IMG/VR virus record: IMGVR_UViG_3300027759_000195
Span: 1 to 38,585 of that record
Direction: 5' to 3' (one strand)
DNA: 38,585 bases
From: a virus
The stretch's first letter is position 1, and each line of letters begins with the position of its first letter. A model generated the notes under the pieces. That model was not told the origin of the DNA. It made no database searches and saw only the letters and a list, made by a program, of their open reading frames with translations. The translations under genes were made by a program, and so were the position numbers. Below, one piece after another: positions 17,836-26,710 of the stretch.

Positions 17836-17867
17836 TAAGAAGAACCGCCCCAAGCAATCGGGGCGGT
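17836..17867 (-). terminator. Intrinsic terminator behind the coat block
   Basis: On the minus strand an 8-bp perfect stem ACCGCCCC/GGGGCGGT with an 8-nt loop (stem arms 17860-17867 and 17844-17851) is followed by TTCTTCTT. It starts 6 bp after the stop of the 141-residue gene, as expected for a rho-independent terminator or partial attenuator. Confidence 0.75.
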
Positions 17868-17873
17868 CAAATA

Positions 17874-18299
17874 CTATCCCAACCGATACAAAGACCAGGT
17901 AGCAGTGCCAGTCTTCCGTGCTCTAAATAGCGCAGACGAAATACTTGTCACCGCATCGTTACTTGCAACGGTGACATTCCCTACCAATGTCCAACCAGTA
18001 CCTACTGCAATAGTAGCATCTTCAGCACCAACGGTGCTGACATTGATTACTGCAAAGTCAATACTGTTGTTAACCACGAGGTTGGTAAAAGCAGCGTCCA
18101 TTAATGTGCCTGTGGGCAATGTAAGAGTTGTTACCGCACCGCCAGCCTGGTTGACTGTAATGATTCCGGCAGCAATCTGACTTGTGGTTAAAGTAGCGGA
18201 AGTCGATGCTGTAGCTGGAGCAATCTGAATTCCAAACTTTATTTCACCTTGGTTTCCGTCCGTGGATTGGTATCCACCACCAACACTAGGAATAGGCAT
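17874..18299 (-). CDS. Small virion protein next to coat gene, possible decoration protein
   Basis: A 141-residue protein, rich in Ala, Thr and Val with many beta-strands (SATLTTSQIAAGIITVNQAG, FAVINVSTVGAEDATIAVGT). It follows the major capsid gene with 23 bp between them, behind aaaggag, and precedes a terminator, so it should be made as abundantly as coat. That position and size suit a capsid decoration protein. The family is not certain. Confidence 0.65.
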   Translation of the reverse strand: MPIPSVGGGYQSTDGNQGEIKFGIQIAPATASTSATLTTSQIAAGIITVNQAGGAVTTLTLPTGTLMDAAFTNLVVNNSIDFAVINVSTVGAEDATIAVGTGWTLVGNVTVASNDAVTSISSALFRARKTGTATWSLYRLG

Positions 18300-18322
18300 T
18301 ATAATTCTCCTTTATTTAAAGA

Positions 18323-19540
18323 TTAACCGAATAACCGGACACCCATTTGGGGTCGAATTACACTAGTTCCATACAATACATCGATACGGGTAGGCATGCG
18401 GTCGTTGTTAATATCATATTGACTAACGATTCTCATGCTAATCCCTTTGTAAACTTGACGTGATGCCATATGGACACCTTGTGGTAAAAGCAAATCAGCA
18501 GTTGCAAATGCAATTGCATCTTTATGGTAAATCAAGTTTTGAGGGTATGCAGTTGATGCAGCCCCTACAAATGTGACAGCAGCATTATCAACAGGGAATG
18601 CGTCAATTGTCGCAAGAGGATTAGATGCTGTGTACATAGGAGGAGATACTGCAATGTTCGTCCAAGCTCCACCTGATGCAGTATTTGCAGCAGTGACTAC
18701 AAATTGTTGCAATGACCCAGTGGTTGCGCGAGTTTGAGGGTTTACTGCATACACTCCAGCAATTGTGAACACATCACCGACTGCAACGGTTGCAGAACCA
18801 GTTCCTCCGTCAATGCTAATCGTAGACTGACCTTGAGTGCTGATGGTTCCATTTACCAAAATGGTATCGGAGGTTGAACGACTCCCAGTTGTAAAACTAG
18901 CGATTGATTGAGACATGTTGATTTCTTCATACCCCAAAACACCAGTTCCCATCATACCATTTTTAAATTGCCGAGAAATGGTGTCAGTTGGGTTAAACAG
19001 CCCTTTAAGTCCTTCAACCAACCCAGCATTAGCGGCAGGGTTGACAGTTGCAAACCGAGGGGTTTCTACAGCAGCAGCCTCATTCAATTTTTGTTGACCT
19101 TGAAGTAGGACGGCAGATGTTGCAGGAGTGGTCCCAGGAGTACCGACTGTTTGATAGAAACTTTTATAAGCAGTAGCTGCAACATCAGCGTCAATATATG
19201 ATGCCAACTGGCTCATTGCTGGTTTAAGAATGATGTCGGAAAAGTCATCCAACTGCATTGTCATTTCAGCAGTTGTGAAGTTAACATCAATACCGACTTG
19301 GTTTGCTACCGTCAAGGTTGTTGATTGCTCATTTGTATCCTGTACCTGCAATGCCGCACCATTACGAACTGTGTATCGATTAGGTAACCGAATCCTCAAC
19401 GATGTCCCAATTTTTGCCCCAGAAATTGCATATGAGTCATCGTATTGACGGTTAATATTACGGGTAATTACAAGATTATTCTCCAAAACCTCAAGGGATT
19501 TTCGAGTAATCATGTCAATGGTTAATAGATTATTTGCCAT
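18323..19540 (-). CDS. Major capsid protein, P22 coat (gp5) family
   Basis: A 405-residue protein of the P22 coat family. The N-arm (LLTIDMITRKSLEVLENNLV), the strand NRYTVRNGAAL, and the helical MTMQLDDFSDIILKPAMSQL are in the expected order. The centre holds an inserted beta-rich region (about 230-300), and the C-terminus has YHKDAIAFATADLLLPQG and RQVYKGISMRIVSQYDI. HK97-fold subunit forming the head shell. Preceded by gaaaggat and by the scaffold gene. Confidence 0.95.
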   Translation of the reverse strand: MANNLLTIDMITRKSLEVLENNLVITRNINRQYDDSYAISGAKIGTSLRIRLPNRYTVRNGAALQVQDTNEQSTTLTVANQVGIDVNFTTAEMTMQLDDFSDIILKPAMSQLASYIDADVAATAYKSFYQTVGTPGTTPATSAVLLQGQQKLNEAAAVETPRFATVNPAANAGLVEGLKGLFNPTDTISRQFKNGMMGTGVLGYEEINMSQSIASFTTGSRSTSDTILVNGTISTQGQSTISIDGGTGSATVAVGDVFTIAGVYAVNPQTRATTGSLQQFVVTAANTASGGAWTNIAVSPPMYTASNPLATIDAFPVDNAAVTFVGAASTAYPQNLIYHKDAIAFATADLLLPQGVHMASRQVYKGISMRIVSQYDINNDRMPTRIDVLYGTSVIRPQMGVRLFG

Positions 19541-19557
19541 GATAGATCCTTTCAGTA

Positions 19558-20310
19558 TTATTGAAACCGTTTGGCTTCAAGTTTTTTGAGTTGTTCTTTC
19601 CGATTCAACTCAACCCACTCATCCATGCTTAATTCTTTAGCTGCTCTAGGGTCATCAGTTGTGTAAGACTTAGTCCCGGTTCCTTTAGACGATATTGGGT
19701 TGATCGGAGCAGGGACATTTGTTGATTTCTTCACCAAAGGTGCCGTCGACAACTTAACCTCTAACTTTACGATTTCCCTAATCTGATCTAACGGTGCCAA
19801 GTCTGCAATCCTAGCTGACTCTTTTGGATTACTTCCTAAATAGTAAGCTATCTCTGGACCATCCTCAGAAGCTCGGATTGTTTCAGCCATTACATCTGTA
19901 ACTTTATGATTCCCATAAGCTACTTGCTTAAAGTCTGGATGTTTTTCGATTGCTCCTTCTTCTAGGTCCCTGTATTTTTCAAGTACAGCTTCCATTTGTT
20001 TCTGAGTTTCTCGACTCGAAATAACTTCATCAGCGTAAGCTTTGGCATACTCCTCAGGTGACTCAAATTGATCAATTGTCGGAATTACTGGCGGCTTGAG
20101 GTCAGGTTTGGGTAAATTTTGTTTCTCCCATTTCCGATGTTCTCTTGCTAATCGTTTTCTAAAAATTGCATCTAATTCATCTTGAGTAAATGTCTTAACT
20201 TGCTCTTTTGACGATATCTCTTCCGGTTGCAGGACTTCATGTTCTAAAGGAACCGTAACTTCAGAATCAGGCGCAGGAATTTCTGCTATTTCAATATCAA
20301 TTTCGGTCAT
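19558..20310 (-). CDS. Scaffolding protein
   Basis: A 250-residue, highly charged and helical protein with FTQDELDAIFRKRLAREHRK near residue 41 and a long Glu/Lys helix up to about 130. The basic C-terminus (NRKEQLKKLEAKRF) fits the coat-binding end of scaffolds. Position immediately before the coat gene is standard. It is needed for procapsid assembly and then released. A promoter lies 45 bp upstream (20356-20384). Confidence 0.85.
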   Translation of the reverse strand: MTEIDIEIAEIPAPDSEVTVPLEHEVLQPEEISSKEQVKTFTQDELDAIFRKRLAREHRKWEKQNLPKPDLKPPVIPTIDQFESPEEYAKAYADEVISSRETQKQMEAVLEKYRDLEEGAIEKHPDFKQVAYGNHKVTDVMAETIRASEDGPEIAYYLGSNPKESARIADLAPLDQIREIVKLEVKLSTAPLVKKSTNVPAPINPISSKGTGTKSYTTDDPRAAKELSMDEWVELNRKEQLKKLEAKRFQ

Positions 20311-20355
20311 TTTAAACCCTTTTCCCTAGTGATACGCGCTAGTACATTTGCAAAG

Positions 20356-20384
20356 ATAATAGTTTAGAAATGCCGCAGGGTCAA
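20356..20384 (-). promoter_or_regulatory. Sigma70-like promoter before scaffold/coat genes
   Basis: On the minus strand TTGACC, 17 bp, TATTAT: both hexamers match consensus at five of six positions. It reads into the scaffold and coat genes and would raise their level over upstream late genes. Confidence 0.6.
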
Positions 20385-20386
20385 TA

Positions 20387-20704
20387 TTAATCCTTGCCAA
20401 ATATTAAATTGGTCATTAGACGCGCACCTTTTAAAACATTAACAATATACATTGCGCAAAACCCAATAACCGCCGATAAAGTGTATAACCATGTTTTGTA
20501 CCTATAGGCCATATCCTCAAGAACTTCTACTCGTTCCATCACCTTACTATTAAGAGAGACCACATCGTTTTTTAAATCGTGTAAAAACAAGTCGTTTTTG
20601 TGCTCAAATCGTGTAAATGTGTCTCTAGCATCCTTAAATCTTGAGTCAATCATTTTTGACACTTCTAAATACTGAGTCTTATTCAATTCTTCGTCCTTAG
20701 TCAT
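20387..20704 (-). CDS. Coiled-coil protein with one C-terminal membrane span
   Basis: A 105-residue protein. The first ~75 residues are a charged helix likely to form a coiled coil. Residues 72-95 (LYTLSAVIGFCAMYIVNVLK) form one membrane span, followed by a short tail. A gggag ribosome-binding site lies before ATG. Size and topology resemble holin-accessory or DUF1515-like phage proteins, but it is far from the lysis genes. Function unknown. Confidence 0.65.
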   Translation of the reverse strand: MTKDEELNKTQYLEVSKMIDSRFKDARDTFTRFEHKNDLFLHDLKNDVVSLNSKVMERVEVLEDMAYRYKTWLYTLSAVIGFCAMYIVNVLKGARLMTNLIFGKD

Positions 20705-20749
20705 CAGATCTCCCTTTTTAGATCAAACCACTTTAGTCCATATTGTAAT

Positions 20750-20755
20750 ATTATA
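20750..20755 (-). promoter_or_regulatory. Possible -10 element before the coiled-coil membrane gene
   Basis: A perfect TATAAT on the minus strand 46 bp before ATG 20704, in an AT-rich gap (20705-20766). No good -35 hexamer is seen at 16-18 bp, so it is only a candidate. Confidence 0.3.
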
Positions 20756-20766
20756 CATTACAGACT

Positions 20767-21024
20767 TCAATTTTTTGATAACCCCTTGTCATTAATCAAA
20801 ACATCTTTTTGGTCTAACCCATTAATTTCAACCTGATTTTTGTCCGTTATCAAAATTCCAACTTCGCCACATTTTGACACGTACTGATCATAATCTGTAA
20901 AAGTTTGAATAAACTTATGCCCAGTAGTCATGCATTGGTCGGAATCAACAACCCCGTGCGAAAATATCTCCCCGCTGTTTGCAATAAACCAAGTTCTGAC
21001 TTTTGGATAATTAATATATTGCAT
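20767..21024 (-). CDS. Small protein after BspA-like fiber gene
   Basis: An 85-residue protein; the start at 21024 is chosen for its TAATG overlap with the fiber stop. It begins MQYINYPKVRTWFIANSGEI and includes a small beta-sheet pattern and an acidic end. This resembles short tail-fiber chaperone-like or assembly proteins encoded behind fiber genes, but there is no recognised domain. Confidence 0.6.
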   Translation of the reverse strand: MQYINYPKVRTWFIANSGEIFSHGVVDSDQCMTTGHKFIQTFTDYDQYVSKCGEVGILITDKNQVEINGLDQKDVLINDKGLSKN

Positions 21025-22157
21025 TACGGCGTCCCCCCATCTGTGATTGTCCATAGTTTAGTACCTGTTAGAATTGCACGCCCTGTAGTGGGTGCCCCAG
21101 CACTGTAATGAGCCGTCCCAGCACTAAATGTAACATTACTTTGTATAGTTGCCTGTGACGGCCAGCCAGTTACGGAATCGAGCAACTTATTGTAATTTGT
21201 TATTGTAAATCCTGATGAATTGAACATAGAGGTCGCATTTGTTAATGCAGCAATGCTCCAAGTGGAAACATCTTGATTGAACGCTGTGGCTAAATTAAAC
21301 ATTCCCCCCATGTTAGTCACTTTTGACGTATTGAATGACAATGGTTGATTAAATGACGTAGCGCTGTTGAACATATTTGACAATGAAGTGACGTTTGCCG
21401 TGTTAAAATTTGAAACGGGTTGATTAAAATTTGTGCAAGCTGAGAACATATTGAGCATAGTGGTAGCTAGAGCAGTACTGAAATTTGAAACGGGTTGATT
21501 AAAATTTGTGCAAGTTGCGAACATTGCCTGAAAATTGGTAGCTAGAGCAGTACTGAAATTTGAAACGGGTTGATTAAAATTTGTGCAATCTTGGAACATT
21601 GCCTGAAAAGTGGTAACTAGAGCAGTGTTTAAACTTGATACGGATTGGTTAAAGTTAGTGCACCCTCGAAACAGTTCGGCCATATTCGTAACTTCAGTAC
21701 AATTATAAAAATTAATAGTTTGATTGAGTGATGTGCACGATCTAAATGCACTAGTTAAAACAACGGTACCTCCAAGATTTAAGCCATCGGTTGCCGTAAT
21801 TGTTAAATTTGAGCATCCGAAAAAATAAAGGCCTTGATTTTTACCTAATCTAAAATCAGGACCCCATTTTTCAACAGTAAGTATTTTTAATCGATCTCCA
21901 CCATTATTAAACACAAGACCTTCAAATTTCCCGTAGATCTTGATTGTATAAGTGCCTGTAGATGCGTATACATGGGTCCAATTTGCGTCGTTATACGTCG
22001 TCATGTAGTTGCTAGACCCGTCGCCCCAATCCACTGTGCAGGCATACGTTCCAGCACTATGGGTGGGGATTACAATTGTTTTTGTTGCAGACCCTGCGTT
22101 TTCTGTATTCCAGGTAGAAATAAACGCCCGATCTTGTAGTAGTCCCGCTGTTATCAT
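21024..22157 (-). CDS. Fiber/receptor-binding protein with BspA-like (DUF285) repeats
   Basis: A 377-residue protein. Residues about 20-80 (CTVDWGDGSSNYMTTYNDAN, HVYASTGTYTIKIYG) form a PKD-like beta-sandwich with the WGDGS and GTYTI marks. Then come six to eight 25-residue units with MF/F..CTNFNQPVSNFSTA, the DUF285/BspA leucine-rich type known from bacterial surface adhesins. Three units around 21411-21580 are nearly identical in DNA with a 75-bp period. The end (GWPSQATIQSNVTFSAGTAH) is a closing motif of such proteins. Likely a surface adhesin used for host binding. Confidence 0.8.
   Translation of the reverse strand: MITAGLLQDRAFISTWNTENAGSATKTIVIPTHSAGTYACTVDWGDGSSNYMTTYNDANWTHVYASTGTYTIKIYGKFEGLVFNNGGDRLKILTVEKWGPDFRLGKNQGLYFFGCSNLTITATDGLNLGGTVVLTSAFRSCTSLNQTINFYNCTEVTNMAELFRGCTNFNQSVSSLNTALVTTFQAMFQDCTNFNQPVSNFSTALATNFQAMFATCTNFNQPVSNFSTALATTMLNMFSACTNFNQPVSNFNTANVTSLSNMFNSATSFNQPLSFNTSKVTNMGGMFNLATAFNQDVSTWSIAALTNATSMFNSSGFTITNYNKLLDSVTGWPSQATIQSNVTFSAGTAHYSAGAPTTGRAILTGTKLWTITDGGTP
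21405..21655 (-). repeat. 75-bp tandem repeat inside the BspA-like gene
   Basis: The string gaaacgggttgattaaaatt recurs at 21412, 21487 and 21562 with an exact 75-bp spacing, and a more diverged unit follows. The near identity of the units suggests recent expansion. Confidence 0.85.
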
Positions 22158-22160
22158 GTG

Positions 22161-23615
22161 TTACCCAATTGCAAAATTAGCGGTTAGGGTAATGCTAAAT
22201 TCTGTTACAGTGTGTGTCCCTGATTGAGACCCCGATGTAGCTACAAAAGTTGCGGCTTGAGCATTTACTAAAGAGGTGGAAAGTCTAAAAGTATTAGCGT
22301 CAACAACTGTCACCCAATAATTAGTGTTAGCGGTTACCCCCGTAGGCAATGCACCGGTTGTTGTAAATTGAACCCTTTGCCCTGAAGTTAACCCATGGGC
22401 AGTCCATGTAACTACACAGGGCGTTGCAATTGTCATCGTTGCAGTCCCAGTTGAGTATGAGTTTACAAGGTACATCAACTGATCCATTACCAACTTCCCT
22501 GTAGATAATACAGGCGCTGAACTGCCTGCGAACCTATAAGGCCATGCATATGCGAGTGTGCGTGAACCGGTAATGTCTTGTCTGACAGTAATAACTCCGG
22601 ATTGCCCAGCAACAGGGTTAGTGGGTACCCCAAGGGTCCTGTTACCTCCAAGTGTTAAGTTGAAGTTGTTTGATGCTGATAAATCTATGGCTACAGTGGC
22701 CGCGTCCGTTAATGTAGTAAAACTAAAGCGTTGAGCTTTAGACCATAAATTAGCCGCAGTAGTGTCGATAGACGCAGATCTTAATGCTACAGACGAGTTA
22801 ATTGTTCCCACTACGTCTAATGCGTAAGACGGCGAAGTTGTCCCAATGCCGACTTTCCCATTACCATCGATAGTAGTCGATACGGCCCCTCCAGTAAAAA
22901 ACTTAATGCCTCTAAAACAAGCGATCGCCATTGTTGTTCCTGGAGTAGGTGACATAGACGAATCATTAAAAAAAGATACAGCGTAATTTCCTAAAGTATC
23001 ACCATCATATGTAAAGGTGTCAGATACGGATAATCCTATAATGTTAGGAAGGGTTCCGCCGATCTGTAAGCTAGTTGTCACGCTAGGACTTATTGACCTA
23101 ACTAGTCCGCCAGTCCCAGTGGATGCAGCCCCACCAAGCGTATCTACCATTGCTGATACCGTCGTATCATCCAGTACGGTTGCTGCCGCTGCCGTTATAA
23201 TGGTTGACACTCCCAAAGTTAGTGTTGAGGCACCATTATTGACTCCAGTTCCTCCGTTGCTTGCCGAAAGTGTTCCAGTTACCCCAGTTGCCAATGGTAG
23301 CCCGGTCAGATTAGTGGCAACTCCAGAAGATGGGGTACCCAACGCTGGAGTTACTAAGGTGGGGGAAGTAGCAAGTACATTATTTCCCGATCCAGTGTTT
23401 GTCACTGAAACCAAGTTTTTGGACGTATCAGTAGCAACGGCAGAAGATGCTGTAAGACCAGTAACGTTTACATTAGACGCAGTTACTGTTTTTCCGGTGG
23501 TCAAATTATCAACACTTACTTTTACAGTAGTACCACCTTGAACTATTGGTAGTACTTCTGATCCTGCTAAAGGAGTAGTTGCTGGTGATAATGCGGATAT
23601 TTTTAAATCAACCAT
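22161..23615 (-). CDS. Tail fiber-like protein
   Basis: A 484-residue protein. The N-terminus LKISALSPATTPLAGSEVLP is the short anchoring motif common to phage fiber proteins. Low-complexity Thr/Gly/Val strands follow (LVTPALGTPSSGVATNLTGL, LSASNGGTGVNNGAS), typical of fiber shafts. A module near 240-300 (GKVGIGTTSPSYALDVVGTI) is a recurring fiber unit. Near the C-terminus is TGVTANTNYWVTVVDANTFR. It lies next to the BspA-like adhesin and probably carries or accompanies it. Confidence 0.8.
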   Translation of the reverse strand: MVDLKISALSPATTPLAGSEVLPIVQGGTTVKVSVDNLTTGKTVTASNVNVTGLTASSAVATDTSKNLVSVTNTGSGNNVLATSPTLVTPALGTPSSGVATNLTGLPLATGVTGTLSASNGGTGVNNGASTLTLGVSTIITAAAATVLDDTTVSAMVDTLGGAASTGTGGLVRSISPSVTTSLQIGGTLPNIIGLSVSDTFTYDGDTLGNYAVSFFNDSSMSPTPGTTMAIACFRGIKFFTGGAVSTTIDGNGKVGIGTTSPSYALDVVGTINSSVALRSASIDTTAANLWSKAQRFSFTTLTDAATVAIDLSASNNFNLTLGGNRTLGVPTNPVAGQSGVITVRQDITGSRTLAYAWPYRFAGSSAPVLSTGKLVMDQLMYLVNSYSTGTATMTIATPCVVTWTAHGLTSGQRVQFTTTGALPTGVTANTNYWVTVVDANTFRLSTSLVNAQAATFVATSGSQSGTHTVTEFSITLTANFAIG

Positions 23616-23616
23616 A

Positions 23617-23784
23617 TTATGTCTCCAATAGGATCAATGATCCATTTTCTTGTAATAAGTTTCCATTAGCTTCGGTTTGCAAATTACCACCTACAGTAGG
23701 CTCCGATGGCGCTCCCCCACCCCCAAAAGAGAGACCTCCTATTAATCCTATAGACGGTGAATTACGTACCTCACCCCAACTCAT
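23617..23784 (-). CDS. 55-residue Gly-rich protein
   Basis: ATG at 23784 overlaps the upstream stop (ATGA), and the frame of 55 codons ends at 23617, just ahead of the fiber ATG. It reads MSWGEVRNSPSIGLIGGLSF and then a GGGG segment and polar tail. Small Gly-rich proteins before fibers occur in related phages. Function unknown. Confidence 0.65.
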   Translation of the reverse strand: MSWGEVRNSPSIGLIGGLSFGGGGAPSEPTVGGNLQTEANGNLLQENGSLILLET

Positions 23785-24098
23785 CGTATATTACAAGGCT
23801 TTGCGTAGATAGTCCCCGCATCTGCTATTTGAATAGCGCTTACAGTCCATTTAGCCCCGGTTCCTTTCCCGCTTCCTGTAGGGGTGATGAATGGTATTGG
23901 GGTGTAAGGTGGAAGATATGTACCATTTGAAGTGGTTGCAACCGTTCCTTCTCCAACAACTACGTAGCAGGAACTAGTTGATGTCAATAAAACCCCTTGG
24001 GGACCTGCCGCCCAACCAGTAGTTGTTCCCGCAGTTCCTGTGTAGGCGGCGCTTTGCTGATTAAATTGAGGAGATGATGCTGGATTAAATAGTTCCAT
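23781..24098 (-). CDS. Small beta-rich virion protein
   Basis: A 105-residue protein starting MELFNPASSPQFNQQSAAYT, followed by strands such as LLTSTSSCYVVVGEGTVATT and PPYTPIPFITPTG. This matches a widespread short phage protein encoded near portal or fiber genes, thought to be structural. Preceded by aaggac. Confidence 0.65.
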   Translation of the reverse strand: MELFNPASSPQFNQQSAAYTGTAGTTTGWAAGPQGVLLTSTSSCYVVVGEGTVATTSNGTYLPPYTPIPFITPTGSGKGTGAKWTVSAIQIADAGTIYAKPCNIR

Positions 24099-24107
24099 GA
24101 GGTGTCC

Positions 24108-24470
24108 TTAATTTAGGAATTTTAACTTATACAAAGTTCGAAGGTACAATTCGACAATTTCATCAATTAAATTCTGAAGAGTAGTATCATTTTTGTTAAC
24201 CACACTATATCGCTCTTTTTCAATAGTATCCAACTGTTTTTGTAAGAAAGTAATGATGTTTGCTGACTCTTTTATTCCGGGTTGTAAGATTTGACCAATC
24301 AACCCATACCTTCCTTGATATGTTTCAGCAAATTTGTCAGCCAAATCTATAACCTTGTCATAAAATTCACCCAATGCTCTATGTTTGCTAAAACTGCCGG
24401 TGTTTAGGTGCACACTATGCGCGACATTTCTACTTAAAAATAATATGCCAACAAACTCATTAGGCTTCAT
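24108..24470 (-). CDS. DUF5856-like helical protein (ferritin/Dps-like fold)
   Basis: A 120-residue all-helical protein with HSVHLNTGSFSKHRALGEFY then KVIDLADKFAETYQGRYG, the arrangement I associate with DUF5856, a phage family with a Dps/ferritin-like appearance. The H/E residues (H17, H20, H30, E35) fit the first two helices of that fold. The ATG overlaps the portal stop by 11 bp. Role in the virion or in the infected cell is unknown. Confidence 0.6.
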   Translation of the reverse strand: MKPNEFVGILFLSRNVAHSVHLNTGSFSKHRALGEFYDKVIDLADKFAETYQGRYGLIGQILQPGIKESANIITFLQKQLDTIEKERYSVVNKNDTTLQNLIDEIVELYLRTLYKLKFLN

Positions 24471-26604
24471 TTAACATTCTTTCTTCGTTGGGTATATCGC
24501 CATCAATCATATTTTGATCATCAATTTCCTGCTCAATACTTCCTCCAGTTACTATGTCACCTGTACTCATAGCCCCATGAAGAGTCCCTAGTATAATGTC
24601 TTGGATTTGTTCTTCTGACATTCCTGATTGCATGGTTGCAAGACGTTTTGTTTCAGCATCATAAGCTTTAATTTTTGCCTCGTAGTCTTTTCGTGCGGCC
24701 TCTTGAACTTCCAACGACTTTTCAACGTTTTGAAGCATCTGATGCATTTGGTTCATTTCTTGACCCATTTGCTCAATTTGCTGTTGAGCTGCTTGCATTT
24801 CAGGAGACTCATCTGGATTACTTAATAACTTTGGGTCAATTGTTTTAGCAAGACGTTTCGCAATCTCTTGAGCCCCAGGCCAATCCATATCTTTAACAAA
24901 TAGATCCCCCGCAACAGCCCATAATTGAGGATTACCTTGTAATAACTGGGCCATCGCTTCTAAAGCTTCTTGCCGTTTTGTCATGTAACTTGGACCTGTG
25001 GTCACACATACATCGTACTTACCAACACCAAGATTATAAATTTTTTCTATAACAATTCCGCGCTCGTCTATTATCTTTCTTACGGGCTCTGGTTGGTCTG
25101 GATTAGTTTTAACCGTACTTGTCTCGCCGTCAATTCCAATAATTCGGGCAATTCGTTCAGTATCGTAAATATGCGGAATCAGATCCACAATTTGTCGAGT
25201 AATATATCGAATTGCACGAGCTAGATTATCTACATAGTGGTAAGTGCTTGTGTCCGTTTGTCGTTCTCTGGCTAAAATGGCCTTCCCTGACCTCTCATTT
25301 GAGGTTGCACCAATACTAGAGTCATATTGACCAGTCGTGGCCTTAATGTCGTCGGCAGCACCCATTTTAGCTTGAATTAAACCTGTTTGGGCCATAGGGG
25401 GCATTGCACGTTGAGGAAGAGGGAGAACTTGCCCTTGACCGTCTTTTACATCGGGGTTTACCTCTAAATAAGGCCAGTTTTGAGTATTAGCAGTTTTCCA
25501 CTGGTGCTCATACCCCTCAAATTGACCCCCGTAAGCTATAAAAGGAGCCTTAGGAGCAAGAGCAAGCATCTCAGCTTCTTGACTAACCCAGTAGTTGTAC
25601 ATACGTTGAGCGTCTTTAGCGTTCCTAACAAGTCCTGAAACGTAAACTTTCCCGTCCACTTCATATTCATTACCAACAACTCGGACAACTGGAATGTACT
25701 TACCCAGCCATTCAGTGCTTTCTAGGACCTCATAGCCGTTTATCTTGCACCATTTAATCACTTTTTGAGAAGATGCTCTTGATTTTCTAGGTTCACCAAA
25801 CTCTGCTTTTAACGCTTTATCCATACTCGTTCCCAAAAAAGCAGTCATTCCGTTTGAGTATAGATTCAATGTTTTCTCTTTATACTCTGTGTAAAAATAC
25901 TCAGCAATTGTCACGGTCTTTTCGTTAACCCACTGAGACACCGATTGATCGCCAACCCCCAATGTTTGAATTGAGCTAGCAGGGGTGGCGTTAGGATATA
26001 ACCGTTCGTACTCATCACGATCCATGTGTTGTGTAATAAAGCACCACCGGGCGTCTGAACCACAAGGGTCTTCTATTAAAGGATCCATATACACACTGAA
26101 ACTGTTACGGATTCTACCAATCTTAATATCTTGGTCAAATGAGTCCGCGTCACAAAAATCGGTCAGAATTCGGATATACCCTTCCCCATAAGACACCTGG
26201 TTCTCACATGCTGTATCATAAGCAACATCAGCATCACTTATGTACTCAATATGTCTAACCATACCGTTAAAGATCTCAGCTACTTCAACGTCTGCTTTGT
26301 CATCTACTGGGATCACTTTACCCGATGGCCGATTCTGCCGTTGATCATTGGTGACCTGACGAACGTGTTGAGGAAGTTTGTTAATTGTTAAACAAGGTCG
26401 TGCATTGATTGTCTGTCCCTGCACTGCCCCTCGTGTTGCCAAAATATCTTCAGGCCATTGCCACTGGTTGTCAGGTGACCCACCGTAGAATTTTAAATCG
26501 TCAAGTTCATCATTTCTGGAGTCAGAATATGCAGCAATTGCTGTCGACATTCGGTCTCTGGCTTCTGATAATAACTTATCATCATCCTTTGACGGATTGG
26601 ACAT
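24460..26604 (-). CDS. Portal protein, P22 type
   Basis: A 714-residue protein of the P22 portal family. Conserved features: DLKFYGGSPDNQWQW, RPCLTINKLPQHVRQVTNDQ, CENQVSYGEGYIRILTDF, and KATTGQYDSSIGATSNERSG near 420. A long Gln/Met-rich coiled coil (about 600-660) would form the barrel region inside the head. An aaggag precedes ATG. The dodecameric portal is the DNA entry and exit channel. It stands in the standard order terS-terL-portal. Confidence 0.95.
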   Translation of the reverse strand: MSNPSKDDDKLLSEARDRMSTAIAAYSDSRNDELDDLKFYGGSPDNQWQWPEDILATRGAVQGQTINARPCLTINKLPQHVRQVTNDQRQNRPSGKVIPVDDKADVEVAEIFNGMVRHIEYISDADVAYDTACENQVSYGEGYIRILTDFCDADSFDQDIKIGRIRNSFSVYMDPLIEDPCGSDARWCFITQHMDRDEYERLYPNATPASSIQTLGVGDQSVSQWVNEKTVTIAEYFYTEYKEKTLNLYSNGMTAFLGTSMDKALKAEFGEPRKSRASSQKVIKWCKINGYEVLESTEWLGKYIPVVRVVGNEYEVDGKVYVSGLVRNAKDAQRMYNYWVSQEAEMLALAPKAPFIAYGGQFEGYEHQWKTANTQNWPYLEVNPDVKDGQGQVLPLPQRAMPPMAQTGLIQAKMGAADDIKATTGQYDSSIGATSNERSGKAILARERQTDTSTYHYVDNLARAIRYITRQIVDLIPHIYDTERIARIIGIDGETSTVKTNPDQPEPVRKIIDERGIVIEKIYNLGVGKYDVCVTTGPSYMTKRQEALEAMAQLLQGNPQLWAVAGDLFVKDMDWPGAQEIAKRLAKTIDPKLLSNPDESPEMQAAQQQIEQMGQEMNQMHQMLQNVEKSLEVQEAARKDYEAKIKAYDAETKRLATMQSGMSEEQIQDIILGTLHGAMSTGDIVTGGSIEQEIDDQNMIDGDIPNEERMLNEA

Positions 26605-26701
26605 CTTGAGTCTCCTTAAGGTTTACGTTCCACACGGTTTTGATGTTCGGACACGTATGGTCTGGGAACACTTGATTACCACAATAAACGCATTCAATCA
26701 T
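26582..26701 (-). CDS. 39-residue CxxC protein between terminase and portal
   Basis: ATG at 26701 gives 39 codons ending at 26582, 23 bp inside the portal gene. The start reads MIECVYCGNQVFPDHTCPNI: CxxC plus a third cysteine and a histidine give a zinc-ribbon-like pattern. The frame also contains the portal ribosome-binding site, which suggests translational coupling. The conserved-looking metal motif supports a real gene. Confidence 0.55.
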   Translation of the reverse strand: MIECVYCGNQVFPDHTCPNIKTVWNVNLKETQDVQSVKG

Positions 26702-26710
26702 TAATTTATT

